From assembly GCA_949825065.1 (NCBI GenBank), contig OX463848.1, forward strand, positions 33,137,491-33,201,490: DNA of 64,000 nucleotides. Direction: 5' to 3'. The position numbers and the translations under genes were made by a program. Position 1 is the stretch's first letter, and every line of letters starts with the position of its first letter. The DNA comes from Odontocerum albicorne. Taxonomy: Eukaryota; Arthropoda; Insecta; Trichoptera; Odontoceridae. This document shows, piece after piece, positions 33,779-45,000 of the stretch. The notes beneath the pieces were generated by a model. The model searched no databases. It saw only the letters and a program-made list of their open reading frames with translations, and was not told where the DNA came from.

Positions 33779-35020
33779 TATACGAGGCGTATCCAGAAAG
33801 TAAATGTACTGAGGCTCTCACGACCGGATGGATTTTATTTTTGACATGTTGGCTACACTTCCGTGTAGCCTGACCCTTCCCCTCCACAACGAGGTCAGTA
33901 CGTTGAGAAGTGTCGACGCGACAACAATCCGTGAAAAATGTCAATCCAATCTCCCGCCAAGTGCGAAATACGCGGCGTCATCCGTTATCTCGTTTGGAAG
34001 GGAAAACCTCCGGTTGAGGTTTATAATGAGGTGAAAACTACATATGGTGATAAAGCTATGAATCTTACAAGTGGTGTCGCGAGTTTAAAAACGGTCGTAC
34101 GTCTGTGCATGATGATCAGAGGAGCGGAAGACCTTCAATTGTGACTGATGAAATTGTGGAAAAAATCGAAAATGCGCTCCGTGACGATCGCAGATTGACT
34201 GTGGATGAACTTTCTGCGATGTTTCCGCAAATCTCCAGATCTCTACTACACGAAACCATCACAGAAACCCTCGGATATCGGAAACTGTCCGCGAGGTGGG
34301 TCCCAAAACAGCTGATAGACCAACACAAGTTGAATCGAGTGGAGGCCGGGCAAGAGTTTTTGAGGCGCTGCAAACTCCATGGAGATGAATTTCTCCGCTC
34401 CATCGTTACTGGAGATGAAACTTGGGTTGCACACTACACGCCTGAAACCAAAAGGCAGTCTCAACAGTGGCGTCACACCTCTTCACCCTCCGCCAAAAAG
34501 TTCAAAACCACAATTTTAGCCAAGAAAATCATGGCATCCGTGTTTTGGGACTGTGAGACCCTAAAAAAATTGCGGAGGGTGATTTAGAACAAGAGGAGAG
34601 GCATGCTGACAAAGGGAGTCTGCCTGCTGCATGACAATGCCAGACCACACACGGCCAACGCCACGAAGGAACTGTTCGCCTCGCTTAAATGGGATGTCCT
34701 GAACCATCCCGCGCATTCCCCTGACCTAGCACCTTCAGATTACTATCTGTTTACCTCCCTGAAGCTGCACATGGATGGAAAAAGGTTTTCAACCGACGAG
34801 GAGGTGAAGAAGTGGACGGAGGGGTTGGCGGGAAACTACTTCGAGGAAGGCATCAAAAAGTTGATACCCCGCTTCACCACCTGCATTGAGAGGAATGGTG
34901 ACTATGTCAAAAAATTGCTTGCATATGTACTACGGTAACCACATATTTTTTTTGTTTAAATAAAAAAAATTGTAACCTCCAAAAATTCAGTACACTTACT
35001 TTCGGGATATGCCTCGTATA
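33779..35020 (+). mobile_element. mariner element, copy D, near full length with few lesions
   Basis: Terminal repeats TACGAGGCGTATCCAGAAAG and, at the right end, CTTTCGGGATATGCCTCGTA, with TA duplication. Transposase starts at about 33938 ([18 protein letters not shown]). A frameshift near 34065 moves it to the frame read from about 34077 (REFKNGRTSVHDDQRSGRPS). The catalytic motifs [26 protein letters not shown] and [13 protein letters not shown] are all present. A TAG at about 34585-34587 interrupts it (the related copy E has CAG there), and about 21 codons are missing just before. It is inserted in a non-LTR retrotransposon (33560-36110). Confidence 0.92.
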
Positions 35021-35224
35021 TGCGAGGCATATCTAGAAAGTATTGACATGGGTTGTTTAATATTGACATCAATTCATGTGTGAAGGAACTACAGAGGTCA
35101 ATTGGTGGCATACAAATGTCAAATGGGATTGTGTGCTGATTGTAGTATGCTGACATGGTAGTGTTACCAGAGAATGGTGATGAATTATAAAGTCTGATAA
35201 GTGAATTTATGTAGATATATGAAG

Positions 35225-35505
35225 AAGGCACCTGCTCAGGATCCTGTCCGAAAGGCGTGCAAGATGGATCGGTCATATAATACGACAAGAAGGCCTCTTG
35301 CATGCCATAATGGAGGGTATGACCGAGGGGACAAACTCTAGGGGACGCCCACGCCGAGAGTACCTGGAGGACCTGTTGGTGGACGTGCGCTGCTCAACAT
35401 ATACAGATTTAAAAAGAGCCGCACAGGACAGGGGGAATGGAGGAGAAGAGTTGAAATTGCTGCAAACCAGTCTTAGGACTGCAACCACGGAGAGAGATGA
35501 AGAAA
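35225..35505 (+). mobile_element. 5'-truncated non-LTR insertion with 8-bp target duplication
   Basis: Encodes the C-terminus RILSERRARWIGHIIRQEGL...NSRGRPRREYLEDLL...[19 protein letters not shown] and ends ACCACGGAGAG. ATGAAGAA occurs immediately before (about 35217-35224) and after (about 35496-35504), splitting the host reverse transcriptase reading, so it is a target duplication. Same family as 23745-23818. Confidence 0.78.
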
Positions 35506-36114
35506 AAGATCTGAGAATTAATGTTTGCAAATCCAGTCATGGTGATAAAAAAGTGTCAAAGGAAAAGAAAAATCGATATATGGGTGAGCTATGAAAGATA
35601 AGAGCAAGTTGAGGAATTCTGCTATTTAAGTAGTATTTTCTGATGATGGAAGAGTAATGGGGCACTAAAATGTAAACTTATGTGTATATTCAAACTAGAT
35701 AGTATCAAAATCTGATATGTTGATAGTTCACAATATTTTAGTACAAACTTAAATGTATAGAAGTGGACGTGAAAAAATAAGACTCGAATAAATTATGTAG
35801 AAATGCTCGCAGTGAGAAGAATACATGGGGTGACAATTTTTGACAGAATACGGCATGAAGGTGAACTTAAGACTTAATGTGTTGAGTAAGATAAAGAAGA
35901 GTACGCTGGGATGGTTTGGGCACGTGTAACAAATGAATAAAGAAAAACTAACATACAAATAACAGTGCAAATGTAAGTGGAAGGCGTGATAGCAGAAGAT
36001 CAAGGAAAGTATGGTTGAATCAAGTGAATTATATTTTGAAAGAAAGTAATGAAACAAGTAAGAGAAATTATAGGATCTGTATAAGGTGTGCGGATGTGAA
36101 AGAGAAATATGTAA

Positions 36115-38435
36115 AAAAAATTATAATGAAAATATAATAATAATGTGAAGACTGGTTCATAATTAAAATTAAGTCAGGTCGAAATAGTTATTTTAAAAAG
36201 TTTTCCTTCTAAAGGCTATTTAATTATCTAATCTCTAAAAAAAAACAGTTAAAAGAGTTTCACTGTGATAATAAAGGAATGAATAAAATACAGTTTATTT
36301 TTATAACATTTGCTTTTTATTTTAATAAAATACATACATTTCTAATAAATTTTAAAACTGAAACAGAAGAAAACATTTTTGTTCAATGCTACTAAAGATT
36401 GTTTACAATGATTGAATAAAATGAGATGAGAGTGTTTGTGACCATAGAATAAATTATGGAAATGTGATTATTTAATAAATTATGAGAGTGTTTGTAATCA
36501 TCAAATAAAAATAAACAAACAATACTAGAAAATCTTATATACGAGGTCAATCCTTGAAGCACACCACAATTCAACATATATAATATATGTATACATTGAT
36601 ATATAACCAGTGCTGCTTTTATTTACTATAGACGGCGCCTCTAGGTAGTTTGCAACATGCACCTCCCCCTGGTGCTGGCAAGCCTTGTAGGTGTAAGGAG
36701 TGCTAAGGAGAGTTTTACCTTGAGCTAATTTGATTAATAACTTAATATTTTTTAACTCAATACATGGCAAAGTAACCAAACATACATATACACACAATAT
36801 CTAAAAGGAAAAACATCTATAAACAAAAGCACAAATAAGCACTGCAGGTATATGACAAATATTTAAACATATGTACCAGATCTTTTATAACACTTATAAT
36901 AACTAAAAATCATAAGATACATAACCGACAATCAACATTCTCAATAGTTTCATACAATATTACAGTAATTACATTCTAATTTTTCAACTGTGTATAAGTA
37001 TTCCATATTATCATTTTATTTCCGTGGCACATATTGAATGAAATTCAGATATACGTTTACACTGACTCACCGACAAAAATATTATGCCCTATATATGGGT
37101 AATATGTAATATAGATAGCCCTAGGTTATAGTTTGCATAAGACATAATTTGGCTACGTGCTGATTTTATGTAGAAAAATAACATTCTTCATCGACCCATC
37201 TAGCAGTAGCGGCACACGAATACTTTTTAAATCTATTTATGAATCTTTGGGTGCCCCCTTTGGCTTGGAAAATGCCTATGTTTGCCCGTTAGCAATTGCA
37301 GCTCTGTGTATAACACACAGTGAATTGTGAGTACAAAAATTAAACATAGAAGAGGGGAGTTATCATTCAAACCACAAACTGGAAAAAATTGAGCATTTTT
37401 TTAATAAAAATAAGAAAATAGATGCTAACATGCATTATCTTTTTCAATTGTTCATTTACTGGTGTTACGAAAATAAAATATATTCCCTCTTGAAATTGGT
37501 GGTTTGTAAAGATTTGATAAAAATTAGGAAACAAGTCTGCATGAAATTTACATTTTAAAAATCTGTAGTTCTTGGCTATACACATAGTTAATAAACAGGA
37601 AATTAAAAATACAATTCTTTACAGATCTGGGGAATGTGTCATAGGATAAAAACATATAATAAATAAAATATGAATATACATGAATAAAAAATTATATTGT
37701 AACTTATAATTATACTGTAACAAAAGTTTGTAATCAATACAAGTAATTATCCAAAAAGAATATGTGTAATTTTAAATTTACCATCAATTGAAAATTTTTT
37801 AACATTAACCATTAAAATGGTCTTATTTTTTTACTTGCATTATAAATTTAAAAAATGGACCTGAAAAATGAATAAATTCTCATTACCAGTGATAAATATA
37901 ATAGAAGTCAAAGTGAGGGGTGAGGGTGATTGATATTAGTGCCACCAAAAACGACTATAAGTCAATTTGTGACAGGCATATCCTGTTACATACAGGACAA
38001 GGAGCGTCTGTGCATTTTTTATCCATTAGCTCCCTAATAGTTCTTCATATAAATAAATCGTATAGCTCTCATGAAATGTGTATTTTATTAGTTTATCAGT
38101 AACCACTTATAAAGACTTTAATAACTAAAGTTTTTTAACTAAGTAAAAATATAACATATGGAAATACATAAAAGATCACCTCATTTATATAGCATTCAAT
38201 AGCTCATAAATGAGGTGATCTTTTATAGCATTCAATAGCTCATAAATGAGGTGATCATTTATATATTTCCATATATTACAGTTTTAATTTATGTAATATT
38301 TTCCTGGAACAATTACCCGCATAAATGGAGAGATTACTGTACTATATATAAAATCTTAGTTAGGTATTTTCTAAAATGTTTTCACCAAACCCAACATGTA
38401 CATATTCGGATAAAGATAAGGAGTATGACGGACAA
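36115..38435. other. Intergenic stretch between the convergent genes
   Basis: Very AT-rich. A CpG-containing patch near 36625-36700 and the palindrome at 38156-38274 are the only structures. No coding exon recognised. Confidence 0.55.
38156..38274. repeat. Palindrome with a duplicated arm
   Basis: ATATGGAAATACATAAAAGA...CTCATTTAT (left arm) pairs with ATAAATGAGGTGATC twice: once ending at about 38225 and again in a fuller arm ending ATTTCCATAT at 38274. The spacer AGCATTCAATAGCTC is repeated between. Stems of about 30 bp. Confidence 0.8.
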
Positions 38436-38439
38436 TTCA

Positions 38440-38850
38440 ATATCATATACCATCACACCATATCCCTTTTGAGGTAGGCAATGAGGACAGATCACTCCAC
38501 TTTTTTATCTATGCATACGTTTCATAATACATGCTCTCCTGTTTCTCATACTTCTTACCTTTCTTTTAGTTAAAATTTCTCCAACTATCTTCTTTCTTCA
38601 GTCTACCTTTTCTTTACTCATTTCAGACATACATATTTGTTAAGTAAATATTTCACAACTCATTCTCTCAAAACAGCCAAACCATCTTGAAATTATTTTC
38701 CTAATTCTAATTATGACATCATCTTCTGTTCCTTTCATGCTCTATCAAACATTATAATACTAGATATTCTACCCAGAGCAGGCGTTTATACCGCATTTAT
38801 CACTTCCATACATCAAGGTTGGCACTAGCACAACACTGTGGCTAGTTAAA
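38440..38850 (-). pseudogene. Dominant non-LTR family, 3' end
   Basis: Begins at its 3' end with the complement of a TGCCTACCTCAAAAGGG tail and carries the diverged body up to ...SANLDVWK near 38820. Heavily decayed; recognised by alignment with copies at 18365 and 61590. Confidence 0.55.
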
Positions 38851-39000
38851 TGTGCTTATAAATATAGAAAAATAAACATTAAGCCTTCATGTTTACATTA
38901 TATGAATTTCTTATCAAAAGATAAATTTAACAAAATATAAAACTATATTCTCTGTTCTACTCGTAACATTGTTCAAGATTTAATACCAAAATAAAAATAT

Positions 39001-42000
39001 CTATCCAAAGAATCCTTTGTTACAATGCATCTCTTTGAAAACAAATGTTAATTTTTTAATTGCGTAGCTGACGTCTACATCTGATATTTCAAAATAAGTC
39101 ACAAATCTGATTATTTTACTATCCCTTGCATAGCATTTGATGACGATTCCTTCTTTATCATCTGTCACGCATCCTTGGTCTAGTTCACTTTGTGTCACTT
39201 GTAATAATCTCTCGACAACTTTGTCACTTGTTACGAAACAGTTGGGATCAATATTAAGAAGCAGTATGTTCGTTTGCAAGTTCTTCGTGTCTACGGAGAA
39301 GGTTGATAATCTCAGTGCATTAATTGCTGAAAAAAATAAAAAAAGGAACGTTTAATTATAAAAATCCAGATAAAAATATTATATTTACAGCATTAAATAT
39401 TTTATGAAGCATGGTTGATGACCTCCGTGGTCTAGTTGAGATTACTCTTGACTTCCGATCGGGAGTTTCGGGTTCGATTCTTGAAAATTAAAAATGGGTC
39501 CCGATCAGGTAACAGTTCATCAGGTAACAATACTTGCACGCACTGAGTATGTCTGCAAGTGTTATTGTCTCATCATGTGTGGTAGATTAACCAACATATT
39601 TAATGACTAACCATGAGTTCCACATGAGTACCTACAACAGTAATTCTAAGCCCGAAAACTCAATCACTGGAGCCAAAGTAAAAATGTCTTCCAGTCCCAA
39701 AAATGTCCGAATCACCAATTCAAATATGTTGAGCCGTACCATACAATGAAATAAAACCAATTCAGATATGTTGAGCCGTACCATACAATGAAATAAAACC
39801 AATTCAGATATGTTGAGCCGTACCATACAATGAAATGAAACCAATTCAGATATGTTGAGCCGTACCATACAATGAAATAAAACCAATTCAGATATGTTGA
39901 GCCATACCATACAATCAAATAAAATATTAAAAAAAAAATTTTAAACTTTATTTTGAATTCATAGCATAATTTAGTTCAATTATATTAATTTTTTTTTTAT
40001 TATTTATTTATTTATTTTACACATGAAAAGAAATACACATAATTTGCGTAAAAAACAACAGGTAATTTAATTTGGACATACAATTTTAATGGATCTGGGT
40101 TTGTTGTCTTTCATTTGTCGTATCCCCAGTAAACTAGGCTTTTGCCTGTATCTCACTGAGGATATTTATCATGAAAAAATAAATTGATACTTCTTTCCGA
40201 TTTTTTATTACACAATAACAAAACCCCGTTGCACGTTCTCATCAACCTGACAAACAGTGACACTCAATTACAACTGGAAACATCATGCGAAATTAAAATC
40301 GTCACACATCATCACTCCAGAAAAAACAAAAATATTCATCCCACAATATACCGCACACAATCATAAGAATAAAAATAAAAACAAAAATATACAAAAACAC
40401 AAATAAAAAAACAACAAGAAGAAACCCACACTCACGAGCCCACACAAATATTTTCCACACGTCATTCATCCTGAAAGCCCATGTATTGCACTTTCATACA
40501 GCCTGGCAGGTTAACTGCCATGTAGCAATCTCTTCCAACCAACTAAAAAGATTTGATAGAAGTCTTAAGTGAAAACCAGACTAGATCTCTTTTAAAAAAA
40601 ATGGGTACCACGGGAATCAAACCCACAATGCCTGTATTGAGAGACAAATGTTTGACTAAGTCATGGAGGTTGTCTATAAATTCTAATGTATAAAATATTT
40701 CAAAAATGTTTTTCTCCATGAATGCACCGTCAGAAATAATAAAAAAAAAATTTCATATGATAAAATTCGTGTTATTTTCTTTTGGTAGAATTTATTTTTC
40801 CAAAAAAATTAGGTACATGATAATGCCCTTATAGAGCAAAACAAGTTTGTCATTTTCTGTAATAATTTTTTATATTTTATTCCTGTTTCTAAAATTCATT
40901 TAATCAATAATCGTTTTTTTAATATGAATATCAGTCGGAGTGAATTTTTTAGTCATGTGTCGAAATACTGGACTTTTTAGGGACTTTATCAAGGGAATAT
41001 TTTAGCATAATTTTTGGTGCTTGCTTATGACTTTATTCATAATTGGTGGATGCTTATGACTTTATTCATAATTATTTGCTTTCGATTTCCAGATGTTTCC
41101 TATTGAAAAAACCTTAAAAATTATATGGCACTACTTCATAATGTAAATGTTAAGTGGTAGTACTTTGTGGACAATACTGAGCAGTCTTGGGTCGCCTAGA
41201 AAGTATTCAGCCCCTGGTCCGCTGACATTTCAAACTCTTAACTTTTGGCATCAAGTAGCTGTTATTGCACGGAGTGGGCTCACACCCTGGAAACTGCGCA
41301 GGCCCTCAGGCAAAATTTGGTGGAGGGGCACAAAGGATGGTCACTTCTGCTTCTGTGTTTTCCCTATCCTTTCTCCTTCCTTCTTACTCATATCCCACAA
41401 CACTTCTGCTTAACATTTCACAAATGCACATTTCATCTAGGACTTAACTACACCCCAAAATACTTTGTACTGGCAGCAGGGTTCACAATATATACAACAT
41501 GCATACAATTCTTATAACATCTACCGCAGTGCGGAAGGCAATGTGAAATCACCGCACTATTTATCCCAAGAAAACCACACGAATATGCTCAACAATTTGT
41601 AGATTACATTCCTCAGCATTAAGGTCATGACGAAGAAGATTTCATAGCACAGGTTATCTTAAGAGGGCAAAATTTTAGGTTAAATTTGATATTAAAAAGC
41701 AATCCTCATTTTGTACCTTCACCAACAAATTTGGCCCTTCTGTGATCTCCAATCAATGCAGGCACTATTTCATCCAGAGCAATAATTGCTGGAGCAGCAA
41801 CCACTCCAGATTGACGCATTCCTCCACCCAAAACTTTTCTCATTCTGCGAGCCCTGGAAATGAATAAATTCATTGAATATTTTAAAATCGATGATTGAAA
41901 TCAGATATCACATTTGTGATTTAATAACAATAAATCAAAGAAAATCGCATATTCGTTTGGTAACGCCAATTCAACATTTAAAAATGGTTATAAAAAAAAT

Positions 42001-45000
42001 ATCGCATGTTCACTGAAAAATATAGAGTGGAAACCCAGTGTTGTTAAAGCTATCTTGAAAAAATAAAACAGTGGTATGTTGAACAACACTGCTGAAAAGA
42101 AAACATATCAATTTTTCAATTTAGCATATTTTCCCTTAGCTTTATTTTGCACTTCTACCATAAACTTCTACCATTTTATTTTGAGATCTTATTACTGATT
42201 CTCTCAAATTTTTGCTTGTATAAAACAACAAAAAATTGTATTTTAATGAAATCAGTAGTATGAATGTGACCAAACAAACTTAATTTATTTTCTTAAACTC
42301 GATGAAAAAATAGATTTAGTTAAACCCTGATCGATAATTTTTACGAACTTTTACTGTATATTTTAATGACATTACTCTAGTGAATTGAATGTTAACACAT
42401 TTTTTGCGGGAAACGATAAAACTCGTTCTATCCCGTTTTATAGTAGAGAGCGGGAGACGAGTTTACTCGTTTTGGTTTGCCAAGCGGTGGTATGCGGGAA
42501 ACTTGTAAACACGGTCGCCAAATGGGGTGGGAACTGCGCGTTATCTATTGTAAGGGGTACCTAACGCATCTACCTGTTGATACAATGAGGTTGGGTGATA
42601 ACAACACAAAAGGCAAAATAAAAATAAAAGCGGTTATGTTTACAAAAAAATATATTTCAATGATAACAAATCGGGATCTTGTTTTAGCATTGTTGATCGT
42701 TTCTCTAGTGACTCCAGTGTACTGCTTTCGTTCGGAAGTCTTAGTATCGTGTTTCTGAGTTCATTCTGCTTTTATGAAGTATTTTATTTTGTTTTGAATT
42801 ATCGAATTTTCGTAGAAAATACCTAACTATCGTGGTGTATTTGTTCAAAAACTTCGCCACTTTTTACTGCCACTGTTTTTTTTTGTGATAAACTATTTTT
42901 GAAAGTTAATTTTATTGTCCCTGAACATGAATCAGGATGCAAACGAGAGTGATGATGAATTGTTTGCTGACAATTTATCTAATTATTCCTGCCAAAGCGA
43001 CATAGAAGATTTTTCCGATTCCGAGGATGACGATGATAGTGAAGAAGATATTATTCCTCTGCCATCAACTTTTTCCCGAAGACAAATTTATAAGATTCTT
43101 ATAAGATCTATTGAAAATTTCGTAATTATATTGTAATTTTATGTGAATAAAATAATTTTGATGGTGAAAGAGTATTTTTTTCTATGTTTACCTAGAATGT
43201 AGTAATTTTGTGTGAGTAAAAAATAGAGCAACCCATATTTTGCATAATAAAGATATAGATAGTTCTATTCTTAGTAAGATACAAAAAGTTTTTCGAAAAA
43301 ATACTAATTAGTTTGAGAGATATGGTTTTTTTACGAAAGTCTAATTTTGGCGCAAAAAAGTCTAAAAGTACCCGCATTGCGTCATCACTTGTCGCGAAAA
43401 GTACCCGATTACAATGTGTTAAAAACAATTTATAATAAGGAAAAGAAAAATAATTCAGAATAAGTGGAAGGCGTGGTAGATAAAGACCGAGGAGAGTATA
43501 GTTGGATCAAATGAATATTGTGAAAAAAAAAAAGGAAATGTAAAAAGTCAGAGAAATCGCAGGGGTTGTAAAAGGTGTATAGATGTAGAGTAGGTGAGAA
43601 AGATGTGTGTCGTGATTGGAAAGTTGGATGTTCTCTGCCTACTCTGACAGGGAAACAGCATTATGGTATGTATACATTCACACTTAATTAATTAATAGTG
43701 TTTTTGAAATTAAAAATAATCTTTTTTTTTATTTTGTATTATTCACTCTGTTTTATTCACTACCGGTTTCAAACACATCCGTGAATACAAATTTAAAAAA
43801 AGCGCTTTATTTATTGTATTAAAAATTTATAAACATGACACCACAATTTAAAACAAACGTCTTTTCTAAGATTCAAGAAAAAAAGCTAATTCATTAGTTT
43901 ATAATGACTATATTTTAAACTAATTAAACAATCATGATAATATCTTGTTTGATAATTGATATCGAAAGGTCAAGTGTAGATTTTCAATTACATTTCATTT
44001 ATTAGTTAGTCTAATGATAAATTTTGTTGTCTTTTCTCAAAATAATAAGATTATGAAATAATACGAGTATAAGCAAATTATTTGAAAATAACTTTATTAC
44101 TACCCTTGTAAGCGAAAAAAAAACCATTCATTTCAGAGTACATTTATTTTGTGACTCATGGAGGCGGATGTTCCATTTCCCACGGACTGCAAGGTGCATC
44201 AATGTCTCTATCATCCAAGAATTGGAGATAACTGAAAGACTTTCGACAATATTTTTGAGAAAACGAATTCGAATATACTTTGACCATGTTGCTAAAAAGA
44301 ATTATGAAAGTCTGAAAAAACTGGTGATCACGGGAACATTTGATGGAAGGCAAGCACAAAGATGTCTATGAGATGGGAGGATCAAATAAAGGAGTTAACA
44401 GGATCCTCTTTAAGCGCTGTCATTAACATGGCCTGGGAGGGATGAAGACGTGATGTGCCTAGTTCGTGACATAGCTTAGAACCATGATACTCAGCATTGA
44501 GCACACGATGAAGAAGATCTAATTTGAAATCACGATTCTTGTTGCAATCTAAAAATATACTTACTGTCTAATAAAAGTGAAGGAGCCAACAAGAGCAGAT
44601 CCCACAGGTGCTCCAAGTCCCTTGCTGAAGCAAACAGACACAGAGTCACAGCCCTTTACGATCTGTGCTGGATCTACTCCGAGACTCTGGGAAGCATTGA
44701 ACAGGCGTGCTCCATCCATATGCAGTGCCAAGGAATACTTCTCTTTAACAGCACAAAGTTTTTCCAACCAATCCAGCGGAAGAACCTTGGGAATAAGAAA
44801 TATTTTAAGCTTAATTATTTATGATAAACCAAAATTAACTACAATACATAAATAACTATCCAAATTTTAACCAATAAAATTAAATGGGAAAAACTTTATT
44901 ACAATTTGTAAATTACGCAAACTATCATAAAAAAGGTAAATAAGTTACGTATCCATACCTTCCCTCCACACATATTATGGGTGTTTTCTACAGAGACCAT

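Larger units (their letters stand above)
33560..36110 (+). mobile_element. Decayed non-LTR retrotransposon hosting two younger insertions
   Basis: Reverse transcriptase pieces in order: MNLEKAYDGVIRSKL (33595), VNGALTGWFNILKGIKQGYV (33718-33777), then mariner copy D (33779-35020), then GLFNIDINSCVKELQRSIGG (about 35050), YADMVVLPENGDE, SLISEFM (35200), then the 35225-35505 insertion, then EKDLRINVCKSSHG...KVSKEKK (35507) and EEFCYLSS (35612). It ends with a tail of the abundant family marked by SGRRDSR...RKVWLNQVNYILKE (about 35968-36050). Many stops show it is old. The continuity of reverse transcriptase motifs across both inserts is direct evidence for nesting. Confidence 0.82.

Noticed and set aside
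34116..34476. Antisense ORFs within mariner D
   Set aside because: Shadows of the transposase frame on the opposite strand.
39630..39918. ORFs with [10 protein letters not shown] or [10 protein letters not shown] repeats
   Set aside because: A 42-bp minisatellite keeps several frames open at once; it lies inside an intron and variation is not codon-structured.
41147..41517. Open frames of 60-90 codons in threonine aldolase intron 5
   Set aside because: Three overlapping frames are open at once, with no conserved motif and no fit to splice signals of the gene.
43760..43790. CTACCGGTTTCAAACACATC as a second Penelope-like 3' end
   Set aside because: A short match only; no coding part or boundary nearby.
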